A stretch of DNA of 64,000 bases from Paenibacillus gyeongsangnamensis (GCF_027533625.1 NZ_JAQAGZ010000008.1:62001-126000), one strand, 5' to 3'. Shown: positions 23,877 to 33,759, counted from the first letter of the stretch. Program-made: numbers and translations. Notes: generated by a model not told the origin, from the letters alone.

Positions 23877-25316
23877 TCAAATCTTAACCTTTTTCCAGCG
23901 CATTCTCGTGCTGTCCTTCAGTCCTTGAGCGTCATTCAGCTCCCGGAGCAGCACATCCCTCAAAAACTCCGGAAGATAATATTCCACTTCGGTTCCCTGG
24001 CTGATGGACATGTACCCGATCCCGAATGTAAACATATCGATCGTACCGATCTTGTAGCTTGCTTCAAGCTCGAGCGGCCGGTCTCCTACTAGCACGCTGC
24101 GTATTTTCCCCAGCTCCGGCCCGGCCGGATCATATTCAACCGTCAGCCCGTCCACGCAGAGCGTTCCAAGTACCTTGCCTCGAAACCCGAAGCCGTAGAT
24201 CGGTTTGCCCGTGTACTCGGGCAGGAGCGACTCCTCCAGCGCCTGCAGCAGCTGACCGCCGGTCAGTCGCATCCGGCAAGGATTAATCGGCGAGGGACAT
24301 AGACGCAGCAGATCCGATGCGGTTACCGTCCCCGCAGGAAGCCCTTCCAGCAGCTGACCGGCATTGACAAGTCCGATATCGGCTCCGACCCAGCGCCTGA
24401 GTCCGGCAGCCAGCACATTGCCGAGCGGCGACTCCCTGTCCCATTCGGAGGGCAGCGGACTCGCCAGCTTCGCCACTTCCCGCTCCAGCACCCGGCTCGC
24501 CTCCGCCGCACGGCGCTCAATGATGTCCGCGATTCCCGGATCAGGCGATTCTCCGTCGACCGGCAGCACGCGGCCTTCCGCGTGAACGACGCCGCGGCCC
24601 GGCTCCACCTCCAGATCGACAACCCCGACGTATTGGCCGAATTTACCGGCTGCGCACACCAGCGCGCCGCCAATGCGAAGCGGCTCCTCCAACAAATGGT
24701 GCGTATGGCCGCCCAGAATGACGTCAATCCCGTCGATATGCGACGCCATCCATTCGTCCTTCCGAAGCCCGAGATGGGACATCACGATCAATACGTCCAC
24801 CTCGGGACGCAGCTCCTTCACCCAACGTTCCACCTGCTCCATCGGATCCAGCATATGCCAGCCGAGCAAGCTGTAGAAATCCGAAAAATCGGCCGTTACC
24901 CCGATCAAGCCGATGCGGACACCCTGCCGCGTGAGGATGCACGACGGCGAAGCCCACTCCGGCAGCCGGCCGGCAGCGGCTTCGTACATGTTGGCGAGGA
25001 CGACCCGGAAGCCATGCTCCTCGCCGTAGCGTTCCTGCAGCACGTCCGCCGTAAACGTCAAGCCTTCATTGTTGCCCAGCGTGATCGCATCGTATCCCGT
25101 GGCCTCCAGCACGTCGATATTGGCGGCGCCCTGCGTGCCTTCCGTTTCCGGACGCATTCGGTCCATATGGTCGCCGATATCCAGCGTCAACGTCCGTTCC
25201 GCTCCCGCTTCGTCCCTCAGTCTATTGAATAGCGATGCGATCCGAGGCATCCGCTCGAAATGGCTGTGGATATCGTTTGAATGGAGGATGCGCAAGCTGG
25301 AGCAATTCCGTGTCAT
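23877..25316 (-). CDS. Cytoplasmic metallophosphatase/5'-nucleotidase-family protein (YunD-like)
   Basis: 479 residues. The N-terminal calcineurin-like domain has the dimetal motifs NDIHSHFERM, LDIGDHMDR, GNNE, MSHLG and GGHTHHL. The C-terminal 5'-nucleotidase domain (about 290-460) has SPLPSEWDRESPLGNVLA and INPCRMRLTGGQL. No signal peptide or wall anchor is present, unlike secreted 5'-nucleotidases, which fits the cytosolic YunD group. ATG at 25316 is preferred over GTG at 25325 because of GAAGG spacing. The nucleotide substrate is unknown. Confidence 0.88.
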   Translation of the reverse strand: MTRNCSSLRILHSNDIHSHFERMPRIASLFNRLRDEAGAERTLTLDIGDHMDRMRPETEGTQGAANIDVLEATGYDAITLGNNEGLTFTADVLQERYGEEHGFRVVLANMYEAAAGRLPEWASPSCILTRQGVRIGLIGVTADFSDFYSLLGWHMLDPMEQVERWVKELRPEVDVLIVMSHLGLRKDEWMASHIDGIDVILGGHTHHLLEEPLRIGGALVCAAGKFGQYVGVVDLEVEPGRGVVHAEGRVLPVDGESPDPGIADIIERRAAEASRVLEREVAKLASPLPSEWDRESPLGNVLAAGLRRWVGADIGLVNAGQLLEGLPAGTVTASDLLRLCPSPINPCRMRLTGGQLLQALEESLLPEYTGKPIYGFGFRGKVLGTLCVDGLTVEYDPAGPELGKIRSVLVGDRPLELEASYKIGTIDMFTFGIGYMSISQGTEVEYYLPEFLRDVLLRELNDAQGLKDSTRMRWKKVKI

Positions 25317-25352
25317 GAACGGCACCTTCCTTCTCTATGCATGCAGGCTCGC

Positions 25353-25820
25353 TTAGAAGCGGCCCCGGAATTCCCGAAGCTCGTCCGGCGAAACCTTATT
25401 CTTGAAGCCGAACTCCGATTCGGAGGCTTCCTCGTTATACAGCAGATGAATGGCCACCACGCTTTTCACATTCAAGCATGCGCTGTTCCCGTCCGGTACA
25501 TACAGACGGATCGGATAACCCTTCTTGAGCGGCGTACCGTCCTCCTGGGCATACAGAAAGAGGGCCTGATCCAACTCGGTCCAAGGGATTGTCGCTTGGA
25601 ACTCGTCGGCCGCCACCACTCTCAAATGCGTAGGCACCGGGCCATCCGAACCCTTGCGCTGCTGACGCCATGCCCCGTACCAGGACAGCCAGTCGAAGGC
25701 TCTTCCTGCGACTCCCTCCACCCGCTCGCCAGCGGACAAGTGGACCGGCGCCAGCGCCGACAGCTCTTCCACGCTGAACTTCCCTGATCCGTTCATTTCA
25801 TCGTAAACATGAATTTCCAT
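25353..25820 (-). CDS. Short molybdopterin-binding (sulfite oxidase-fold) domain protein
   Basis: About 155 residues. Residues about 70-135 match the core of the oxidoreductase molybdopterin-binding fold: THLRVVAADEFQATIPWTEL, ALFLYAQEDGTPLKKGYPIR and LYVPDGNSACLNVKSV. Full enzymes of this family are about twice as long, so this is a minimal version. The cofactor-ligating Cys of true enzymes is not clearly placed, although one Cys lies in NSACLN. It is divergent from moaDE, which supports a molybdenum-cofactor link. The start is ATG 25820 or 25826, after a G-rich ribosome site. Confidence 0.65.
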   Translation of the reverse strand: MEIHVYDEMNGSGKFSVEELSALAPVHLSAGERVEGVAGRAFDWLSWYGAWRQQRKGSDGPVPTHLRVVAADEFQATIPWTELDQALFLYAQEDGTPLKKGYPIRLYVPDGNSACLNVKSVVAIHLLYNEEASESEFGFKNKVSPDELREFRGRF

Positions 25821-25941
25821 CCCCATTCCCCCATCCCAATCAATACTAAACATTATATCATTAAGCGGTCAAAATATGGTATGCTGATTGGAAAACAGAT
25901 GATCCGCCGCCCCGGCAGATCAGGGAAAGGAGTGAACCCTC

Positions 25942-26688
25942 ATGCAGCTCAAGCTGCTCATGTTCGCCGGCTTGGCCGAACGGTTCGGAGGCCCCGTCCT
26001 CGACGTGTCGCTGCCGGAAGAATCGATCACAGCCGGACAATTGAAGGCTTACTTAACCGACATCCATCCACAGGCGGCTTCCGTTATCGCCTTAAGTTTC
26101 GTTGCGGTGAATCAAGAATATGCGGAGGAGGAAGGGGTGATCCGCGAGGGAGATGAAGTAGCCTTGATCCCTCCCGTATCGGGCGGCGAAGCTCCGCTCG
26201 TCGAGATCACCCGCGGACCCGTACGGGTCGAAGAAGTAACCGCCAAGGTGCTTCACCCGAACCATGGGGCTGCGCTGACTTTTATAGGAACGACAAGGGA
26301 ATTCACGCACGGCCAACGAACGACGCTGCTGGAATACGACGCTTACGAGCCGATGGCGCTGAAGACCATGCGGCAAATCTGCAGTGAAATCGACGAGCGC
26401 TGGCCGGGTACATTAAGCGCCATTACGCACCGGATCGGACCGGTGGCCATCGGCGAAATCAGCGTCGTGATTGCCGTATCCTCGCCGCATAGGGACTCGG
26501 CGTATGAAGCGAGCCGCTATGCCATTGAACGGCTTAAGCACATCGTTCCGATATGGAAGAAGGAGATATGGGAGGACGGCTCCGAATGGAAAGGGCATCA
26601 GCTGGGCCCTTGGAATCCGGTTGCGCCCCCCGAGAAGATCGGTTCTTCAATCATTTCGAACAACCCGGGAGGAGACAACCATGAATAA
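25942..26688 (+). CDS. moaDE: MoaD-MoaE fusion, molybdopterin synthase
   Basis: 248 residues. The MoaD ubiquitin-like domain occupies 1-82 and ends in the Gly-Gly pair at 81-82 (LIPPVSGGEAP). The MoaE catalytic domain follows (about 87-225): FIGTTREFTHGQRTTLLEYDAYEPMA, AITHRIGPVAIGEISVVIAV, SPHRDSAYEASRYAIERLK and Lys-rich PIWKKEIW. Normally MoaD is a separate protein whose free C-terminal Gly-Gly carries the thiocarboxylate sulfur. Here it is internal, so cleavage after Gly82 is expected, as known for MoaX of Mycobacterium tuberculosis. AAGGAG precedes the ATG. It overlaps the next gene by 8 bases. Confidence 0.92.
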   Translation: MQLKLLMFAGLAERFGGPVLDVSLPEESITAGQLKAYLTDIHPQAASVIALSFVAVNQEYAEEEGVIREGDEVALIPPVSGGEAPLVEITRGPVRVEEVTAKVLHPNHGAALTFIGTTREFTHGQRTTLLEYDAYEPMALKTMRQICSEIDERWPGTLSAITHRIGPVAIGEISVVIAVSSPHRDSAYEASRYAIERLKHIVPIWKKEIWEDGSEWKGHQLGPWNPVAPPEKIGSSIISNNPGGDNHE

Positions 26689-27766
26689 GATGACGGAGAT
26701 GCCTAACAACGGGAATCAGGGAGAACGGTCCGTTCCGGACCCCGAGCGTTATTCGCGGCAAATGCTGTTCGCCCCCATCGGCCCCGAAGGGCAGGCCAAG
26801 CTGCTGTCCTCGCGCGTTGCCATAGTGGGGATGGGCGCTCTCGGCACCGTGCTGGCAAACCATATGGTCCGCGCGGGGGTCGGCTACGTCCGGGTCATCG
26901 ACAGAGACTTCGTGGAGAAGAGCAATTTGCAGCGGCAAATGCTCTTCGACGAGGCGGATGCTGGGCAATCGGCGCCGAAAGCGGAAGCGGCAGCCGCAAG
27001 GCTGCGCGCTGCAAACGGCGGCGTCGTCATCGAGCCGGTCATTGCCGATCTGAATACGACGAACGCGGAGGAGCTGCTCGCGGATACGGATTTGATCCTG
27101 GACGGGACCGACAACTTTACCGTACGCTTTCTTATCAACGATGTCAGTCAAAAGCACGGCATTCCATGGATTTATGGCGGCGCCGTCAGCTCCCGCGGCG
27201 TCTCGTTGACCGTGATTCCCGGCGTGACGCCTTGTCTCCGCTGTTTGTTCGGACAGCCTCCGGAGCGGGGCACGACCGAAACATGCGATACGGCCGGCGT
27301 CATCGGACCGATCATCCATACCGTAGCCTCGCATCAAGCGGCGGAAGCGTTCAAGCTCCTCGTTGGCGCGGATACGCAGCTGAACCGTAAGATGGTGCAT
27401 TGGGATCTTTGGTACAACCAGTACGCCGCCGTAGATGTCAGCAAATCCAGGAAAACGGATTGCCCCTGCTGCGGGAAACGGCAATTCGAATATTTGGATT
27501 CCGCTCTTGAGGAAGAAACGATCCAGACGCTCTGCGGACGCAACTCCGTACAAATTTCCCCGGTTCGTCCGTCGTCCCTCTCCTTGCAGGAGTGGGCCGA
27601 GAAGCTCCGTCCTCTCGGAAGAGTGGAGCAGAATCCGTTCCTGCTTAAGCTTCATTTGCCTGACGACATCACCTTGGTGCTCTTTCCCGACGGACGAATG
27701 ATGGTTCAAGGGACTGACGATCCGATAGCGGCCAAAAGCTTATACAGCCGATATATCGGCATGTAA
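26681..27766 (+). CDS. moeB: ThiF/MoeB-family adenylyltransferase
   Basis: 361 residues. The E1-like domain has RYSRQMLFAPIGPEGQAKL, the nucleotide loop VGMGALGTVLANHMVRAG and RDFVEKSNLQRQMLF. The adenylate-site segment is LDGTDNFTVRFLIND. A Zn-binding pair is CLRCLFG with CPCCG. The C-terminal ~110 residues are a small domain in place of rhodanese. It should adenylate the Gly-Gly end of MoaD so that sulfur can be transferred. Co-location with moaDE favours MoeB over ThiF. ATG at 26681 has GGGAGGAG upstream and lies within the end of moaDE. Confidence 0.88.
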   Translation: MNKMTEMPNNGNQGERSVPDPERYSRQMLFAPIGPEGQAKLLSSRVAIVGMGALGTVLANHMVRAGVGYVRVIDRDFVEKSNLQRQMLFDEADAGQSAPKAEAAAARLRAANGGVVIEPVIADLNTTNAEELLADTDLILDGTDNFTVRFLINDVSQKHGIPWIYGGAVSSRGVSLTVIPGVTPCLRCLFGQPPERGTTETCDTAGVIGPIIHTVASHQAAEAFKLLVGADTQLNRKMVHWDLWYNQYAAVDVSKSRKTDCPCCGKRQFEYLDSALEEETIQTLCGRNSVQISPVRPSSLSLQEWAEKLRPLGRVEQNPFLLKLHLPDDITLVLFPDGRMMVQGTDDPIAAKSLYSRYIGM

Positions 27767-27835
27767 TGACACCGACTTATCCGAGCACCCCGAACTGGAG
27801 ATCGATCAGGTGTTCATGTAAATATGAAACGAATA

Positions 27836-27861
27836 AAGACCATCCTTTGCTGGACGGTCTT
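27836..27861. terminator. Terminator between moeB and the lipoprotein gene
   Basis: AAGACC-A-TCC pairs with GGA-C-GGTCTT with one mismatch, followed by CTTTG. It lies between convergent genes. Confidence 0.6.
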
Positions 27862-27875
27862 CTTTGTGCATGGAC

Positions 27876-29021
27876 TTAACTCAGCCTTACCGCTCTGAGG
27901 AATGTTCTTTTCCAATATGCCGTGTTGATCTCTGTTATCTGCACACCATTCTGCGGCGAAGGAGCCGCGTGAATGATCTTCTGGTCTCCCATATAAATCG
28001 CCACATGGCCGACAATTTGATTGGAACGGTACTTACCCGGAACGTAGAAAAACATCAAGTCGCCTTTGCGCAGCGATTTTCGGTCCACCGCTGTTCCTTG
28101 AGCCGCTTGAGCCCTTGCCGTTCGTTCCAGCTTCCATCCATATCGATCGAACACATATTTAGTAAAAGAAGAACAATCGAATTTCCCTGATTTGGCGAAG
28201 GAGGCGGCACCGAACTCATATGGAACGCCCAAGTATCTTTGAGCCCGGTCCGTCAAAGCCTGGGTATCCAAGCTTTTGCCTCTGGCCGCCGGTAAGGCGG
28301 GCTCTTCCATCCACGACGTTATGGCAGGCTGGTCAGGCCAAGCTGCCGACGTCATCTTGCTCTTGGCTGGGTCCGCCGGATCGTCCGCAAAGTCCAGATG
28401 GGTTCCCGATTCCGCTTCATCCGGACTTTCCGCCTGCTGAATGACCGCTTGATCCAATAAGCGAAAGATGATCGACTTCCCTTTCACCTCATAGGACAAG
28501 TCGTCGTTAAATAAGAGCGGCAGAGCCGCAGCCGGAATCATCAGCTGCGAGTTATTCAGGATCGGCGGGTCCGCCAGCTTAATCCGGTCGGCGTCCTTCA
28601 GCGCCGTCTTCTGGCCAATGGTAAGCTCGTAGGACGGATCGTTTTCTCCCATTTGGAAGACGCTGCGAGCAGCGTCCCAGCTATACTGGTAGCCTGAAGC
28701 GTTAGCAAATTCGGTGCCTATCACGTAGTCCTTTCCGTTCAGCGTCAGAAGCGGTATCGTCAGCTGCTCGCGCACTACCGCGGACTGAGGCTGCACCCAT
28801 CCGCTGCTTGGATTCGTTTGCCGATCCTGCGGAAGCATCCCCGGATCGCGCTTGCCGTTCTCCAGCTCGCTCATCTGTCGGTCGGCCGACTTTCCGTTCG
28901 TACTAGGGATTTTCCCTACTTGACCGCTCTCCTGCTGTTCTTTCGACATTTGCGGGCCGCAGGCCGTCAACATGCAGACTACGGCAAGCATGGCCGCGAG
29001 GCTTATGCGTGCTCTTCTCAC
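27876..29021 (-). CDS. Lipoprotein with stalk-like domain and NlpC/P60 endopeptidase
   Basis: 381 residues from GTG at 29021. The N-terminus is a lipoprotein signal (RRARISLAAMLAVVCMLTAC, lipobox LTAC). Residues about 85-195 resemble the copper amine oxidase N-terminal stalk domain (LTLNGKDYVIGTEFANASG; NNSQLMIPAAALPLLF). The C-terminal NlpC/P60 domain (about 250-380) has catalytic Cys in GKFDCSSFTKYVFDRYG and His in IVGHVAIYMGD. It likely cuts peptide stems of peptidoglycan outside the membrane. It lies directly downstream of the phage-type lysis genes on the same strand, though stalk domains are more typical of cellular genes. Confidence 0.85.
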   Translation of the reverse strand: MRRARISLAAMLAVVCMLTACGPQMSKEQQESGQVGKIPSTNGKSADRQMSELENGKRDPGMLPQDRQTNPSSGWVQPQSAVVREQLTIPLLTLNGKDYVIGTEFANASGYQYSWDAARSVFQMGENDPSYELTIGQKTALKDADRIKLADPPILNNSQLMIPAAALPLLFNDDLSYEVKGKSIIFRLLDQAVIQQAESPDEAESGTHLDFADDPADPAKSKMTSAAWPDQPAITSWMEEPALPAARGKSLDTQALTDRAQRYLGVPYEFGAASFAKSGKFDCSSFTKYVFDRYGWKLERTARAQAAQGTAVDRKSLRKGDLMFFYVPGKYRSNQIVGHVAIYMGDQKIIHAAPSPQNGVQITEINTAYWKRTFLRAVRLS

Positions 29022-29129
29022 TTGTCTTTCTACCCCTTCCCTGAAACGATCGAGATCGAGTTCTGATCATAGGATGAGATGCGGATGGAAGGGATATGCA
29101 AGGTGATTCTTGGCAATGGAAACGAAAGG

Positions 29130-29780
29130 TCACGGCTTTTTCATTCTTCTAGCAGCCCGGCTGCTGCTCGCTGAACATTCACCAACCGCTCTCCACCCTC
29201 CGGCGTCCCCATCGGATTCACATAAATTGATCCGGATCCCGTTCGTTATAAGCCCAAGCCCGTCCTGTCCGAGATCATGTTGATAAAGGCTGTTTCCTTC
29301 AAATACAAGCTGTTTGCTCCATGCCCTGGTTTGCATCAGTTTGGCTGTTACGCCGCGTTCTGCCATAGCCTTTACTACGGCATAAGAGCCGTACACGCCG
29401 AGCTCGTACCCTTCTATTGCTCGGTCAGCCGATCGCATGTAGGCCTCAATGCGATTGAAGTCGTTCTCCCGTGCGTTGTAATCTACGGCAAAATAGATCG
29501 CCGAGCCTACAGGCTGTGCGGCACCGCGGGCGTACTGTAGCGCCAGCTTGCCGTCGAACTCCCCCGCCCAATCTCCCTCGCGGCAGCGGTCCGGGTATCG
29601 CTCGAAGATCGAAACGATGGATAGGCCGGCATCCGTAATCCGCTGCGCTTCGTATGATGACAATCGCTTCCAGGAGTTCACGTCCGCCAAATACCTTACG
29701 GCAAAGGTAAAGCCCTGTGCGGCAAAAATAGATACCTTGTCCGCCGTCAACGGCGTGGCGCAATCAAAGCCCTTTGCCAT
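29130..29780 (-). CDS. DUF1906 glycoside hydrolase-like protein (Rv2525c fold)
   Basis: 216 residues. The fold is a TIM barrel of the lysozyme-like GH25-related DUF1906 family: MAKGFDCATPLTADKVS, FTFAVRYLAD, GSAIYFAVDYNA, GVYGSYAVVKAM and the C-terminal NLCESDGDAGGW. No signal peptide is present, consistent with holin-dependent export. ATG at 29780 has GGGAGG upstream and overlaps the end of the holin gene by 17 bases, so the two are coupled. In phages such genes serve as endolysin or accessory lysin. Activity is untested for most members. Confidence 0.85.
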   Translation of the reverse strand: MAKGFDCATPLTADKVSIFAAQGFTFAVRYLADVNSWKRLSSYEAQRITDAGLSIVSIFERYPDRCREGDWAGEFDGKLALQYARGAAQPVGSAIYFAVDYNARENDFNRIEAYMRSADRAIEGYELGVYGSYAVVKAMAERGVTAKLMQTRAWSKQLVFEGNSLYQHDLGQDGLGLITNGIRINLCESDGDAGGWRAVGECSASSSRAARRMKKP

Positions 29781-30060
29781 CGTGCCTGCCTCCCGATTCC
29801 CCGTTGACCTTCTTTCCCTGCTTCAGCAGCCGGTTGCCATAAACGGCCGCAGCGGCGCACAGCATACCCTGAAGCAAGGATTCCGGCGTTAAGCCTGCCG
29901 TCCACACGGAGCAAGTCAAAGCGAACGCCGATACGATATAAACGATCGACCAATCCGGTGCCATCGGTGTCTGTTTCAACATCGATCCGAGCACCCAGCA
30001 GGCGGCTGCGACCGTCATAAGCTTAGGTTCAATCAGGTTCATTACCGTAGTCCAGTCCAT
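29764..30060 (-). CDS. Phage holin family protein
   Basis: About 98 residues with three hydrophobic segments (LMTVAAACWVLGSML; WSIVYIVSAFALTCSVW; LLQGMLCAAAAVYGNRL) and a basic C-terminal tail. The start MDWTTVMNLIEP is usual for a holin group of Bacillota phages. The third of three close ATG codons (30060) has the best spacing to GGAG. It probably forms the membrane lesion used by the lysin encoded next. Confidence 0.8.
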   Translation of the reverse strand: MDWTTVMNLIEPKLMTVAAACWVLGSMLKQTPMAPDWSIVYIVSAFALTCSVWTAGLTPESLLQGMLCAAAAVYGNRLLKQGKKVNGESGGRHDGKGL

Positions 30061-30075
30061 AAGCATCATCTCCTT

Positions 30076-30348
30076 TTATTTGTTCAAGCCGCCCCGAAGG
30101 GTGTAGCCTATTCCGGCAAAAATAATCGCTCCGAACACTGTGGTAGCCAGCCAAAAAATCAATTTGTCGATCTTGTTCAGCCGATGGTGAGCGGCTTTCA
30201 CACTATCCATCGCTTTATTAGCCACTGCTTCCGCATGATCGAGCTTCTCGGTGACGTCCTTAAGAGCGGCCATCTTTGTAGAGAGCTCGCGCAGATCAAG
30301 CCTTACGTTCGTCAGCTGCTCTGGAATTTTATTCATTTCGTCCATCAT
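30076..30348 (-). CDS. xhlA: XhlA-like hemolysin/holin-associated protein
   Basis: 90 residues. The amphipathic helical N-terminus (TNVRLDLRELSTKMAALKDV, then a long coiled coil) leads to one C-terminal membrane helix (IFWLATTVFGAIIFAGIGYTL). This is the XhlA pattern known from the PBSX lysis module of Bacillus subtilis, where XhlA works with holin XhlB and amidase XlyA. The order XhlA-holin-lysin is preserved here with a different lysin. GGGAGGGAG precedes the ATG. Confidence 0.85.
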   Translation of the reverse strand: MMDEMNKIPEQLTNVRLDLRELSTKMAALKDVTEKLDHAEAVANKAMDSVKAAHHRLNKIDKLIFWLATTVFGAIIFAGIGYTLRGGLNK

Positions 30349-30437
30349 CCATCTCCCTCCCTTCCCCTGGCGCCGCCACCCGCCCTGCAGCGTTCAGACA
30401 TCCTAACTCCCCCGCTTCCCTCCTTGGGCGAACACAA

Positions 30438-30464
30438 AAAGGAACGCATAACCTGCGCTCCTTT
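30438..30464 (-). terminator. Terminator between the arpU-like gene and the lysis genes
   Basis: AAAGGAACGCA pairs with TGCGCTCCTTT with one mismatch. Five A residues on the plus strand give a T-run on the minus strand, so arpU transcription likely ends here unless antiterminated. Confidence 0.7.
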
Positions 30465-30559
30465 GATGTCCCTTTATTCCATTTGTCTATGCTACAAATA
30501 TATCATGGATTAAAGAAAATGCTCTGCCGATATCATGCCGCAATCCTGTCAATGCTCAT

Positions 30560-31042
30560 TCATTTTTCTGCCATTTGCTTGAATAAAGATTTACCGAGAG
30601 GTTTATGCTGATCCAGATACACCTCCAGTCTGAGGGCGAAGGCCAGCTTTAAGATCGCACGCAATTTCAGCCGATAGTATTTTCGTTCGCTTAAATGCAT
30701 TTCCATAATGACATTGTAGTCAAACACCTCGTCATCCACCATGTATCGTTTCTCAATAATCTGCCTCTCCACCTCCCCAAGCATGGAAATCGCCATCTCA
30801 ACCTGCTCCTGCTCTTCCCGCAAACGCTCTTCTTTCTTTACATTCCATAGAGCAATATTCTCGGTCGGATTGGACAGCATATTCGTTGTGCCGTGCTCAC
30901 GGGCTTCGTAAAAGGCAGTCGTCCTCGTCTCACGGCGGATGAATCCGATTTGTTTGTAGATGCGCGCCGACTCCAGCCTCTCCTCCACCGCTCTCCGGGT
31001 TTCTGCTTTGTTTATTTCAGACGGAAATATGATTTGCTCCAT
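30560..31042 (-). CDS. ArpU-family phage transcriptional regulator
   Basis: 160 residues, helical and charged. The C-terminal half looks like a sigma-like helix-turn-helix (VERQIIEKRYMVDDEVFDYN then MHLSERKYYRLKLRAILKLA). ArpU-type proteins control late phage transcription, including lysis genes. Strong AAGGAG precedes ATG at 31042. It is divergent from the XRE repressor gene with shared TTGGTA motifs between them, so the repressor may silence it. Confidence 0.75.
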   Translation of the reverse strand: MEQIIFPSEINKAETRRAVEERLESARIYKQIGFIRRETRTTAFYEAREHGTTNMLSNPTENIALWNVKKEERLREEQEQVEMAISMLGEVERQIIEKRYMVDDEVFDYNVIMEMHLSERKYYRLKLRAILKLAFALRLEVYLDQHKPLGKSLFKQMAEK

Positions 31043-31110
31043 ATGGATCGCTCCTTCGCTTTTTATATGATCGTTTCCTTATGGCACTAATAGTATTATA
31101 CTATTTCCAA

Positions 31111-31238
31111 TTGGTAAAGGTTGGAGCCTCTTGGTATTCGTCTGAATTCAAGCGATTTCCAGCGTATTTCTTACAAGGAAACCTTTTTTCTCTCGATACC
31201 TTTACCTTTTGGTATTTCCATTGTATAGTTATTACCAA
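31111..31238. promoter_or_regulatory. Repeated TTGGTA operator-like sites
   Basis: TTGGTA occurs at 31111-31116, 31131-31136 and 31209-31214, and as its complement at 31233-31238. The last two form an inverted pair around a TATAGT -10-like hexamer upstream of the XRE gene. The first two lie upstream of the arpU-like gene. This is the arrangement of a phage repressor controlling both divergent promoters. Confidence 0.5.
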
Positions 31239-31265
31239 CAGGAAATAAGGAGAAGGGTGAGCCTA

Positions 31266-31778
31266 ATGAGCGAGCATGGATTCGGCAAGTATCTCAGAGA
31301 TTTGCGTGAAGAAAGACATATTTCGATTAATCAGTTGGCTTTTTATTCGGGGGTAAGCGCTCCGCAAATTTCCAGAATTGAAACCGGCACTCGAGGGGTT
31401 CCCAAGCCGGATACCATTCGTAAACTCGCAAATGCCCTTAAAGCTTCTTATGACGACATGATGGTGGCTGCAGGTTATGTTGAACAACCGCATGCCGCTT
31501 CTCACGTGGAAGGGAACGAGGAGCTCCGGGGATTAAACAAAACCAGGGATCATTCTACGCCCTCCTGGGCCACATCGAAAGATCAACGGGATATTAAGAA
31601 AATATTGGAGGAAGACCTCCCGGTCATGTTCGACGGCAAGCCCGTAAGCGATGAAGACCGTCAACGGATCACGGATCTGCTAACGGGTTTTCTGTGGGAA
31701 TCCAAGGAAATGAACAAAAAAACCTACGGACGCAAGAAAAGCAGCAGGAATTACTCCTCAGAGGACAACGAGAAATAG
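31266..31778 (+). CDS. XRE-family repressor
   Basis: 170 residues. The N-terminal Cro/CI-type helix-turn-helix (about 5-60) reads LREERHISINQLAFYSGVSA and PQISRIETGTRGVPKPDTIR. The remainder is a polar, charged region without a protease fold, as in ImmR-type repressors. ATG at 31266 has AAGGAGAAGG at 31247-31256; an upstream in-frame start at 31209 lies in the operator region and is rejected. It is followed 10 bases later by an ImmA-type protease gene, the standard partner. Confidence 0.88.
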   Translation: MSEHGFGKYLRDLREERHISINQLAFYSGVSAPQISRIETGTRGVPKPDTIRKLANALKASYDDMMVAAGYVEQPHAASHVEGNEELRGLNKTRDHSTPSWATSKDQRDIKKILEEDLPVMFDGKPVSDEDRQRITDLLTGFLWESKEMNKKTYGRKKSSRNYSSEDNEK

Positions 31779-31788
31779 GGGTGGTTTC

Positions 31789-32205
31789 GTGCAGAAAATC
31801 ATTCAAAAGCTGATCCGCCGTTTCGGCACGAACGATCCTTTTATTATTGCGCGGGGTCTAAACATCCATATTCGATTTGAGGATTTGGGGAAAGATACCC
31901 GAGGCATCTACTTTCATAAACTGCGCCGCCGATGTATTTTCATTCATGACAAGCTGGACGAGCCTTGGCAGCGATTTGTTTGCGCCCATGAATTGGGGCA
32001 TGACCGGCTTCATCCGGGATTCAGCCGCTTCTGGCTGGACGAGCATTCCTTCTTTCATGCGGGGAAATATGAACGGCAAGCGAATCAATTTGCCGTATGG
32101 CTGTTAATCGGGAAGGATCAACTGGAAGAAGGCGAATCATGGTACGACCTCTGCAAACGGAATGGTATTCCGGATGAAATGCATAGCTTTTTTTTGACAG
32201 AGTAA
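31789..32205 (+). CDS. ImmA/IrrE-family metalloprotease
   Basis: 138 residues with the zinc motif HELGHDRLHP (about residues 65-74) and a downstream YERQANQFAVWLL helix giving the third ligand Glu/Asn region, as in ImmA of ICEBs1. Such proteases cleave the paired XRE repressor to induce the element. GTG at 31789 follows GGGGTGG. The pair XRE-ImmA beside phage lysis genes indicates a prophage-derived switch, though no integrase or structural genes are visible. Confidence 0.88.
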   Translation: MQKIIQKLIRRFGTNDPFIIARGLNIHIRFEDLGKDTRGIYFHKLRRRCIFIHDKLDEPWQRFVCAHELGHDRLHPGFSRFWLDEHSFFHAGKYERQANQFAVWLLIGKDQLEEGESWYDLCKRNGIPDEMHSFFLTE

Positions 32206-32266
32206 TACGCCGTAAGGTCTTTTTTTATATCAGTAAACCAAACATATGTTCCTATCTAACTAAAAG

Positions 32267-32326
32267 AAAAACCGCGTCCGAGCAACCTGGACACACAAGC
32301 GTGAAGGTCACTTTGGACACGGTTTT
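32267..32326. terminator. Terminator after sufB and immA
   Basis: AAAACCG-C-GTCC pairs with GGAC-A-CGGTTTT around a long loop. It lies between convergent transcripts. Confidence 0.6.
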
Positions 32327-32361
32327 ATATGTTATCCCGGAAACCCGTATTTCATAAAGGG

Positions 32362-33759
<1,398 letters not shown>

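Noticed and set aside
29764..29953. Alternative frames across the holin-lysin overlap
   Set aside because: The 17-base overlap is normal coupling of lysis genes, and the other frames lack start signals.
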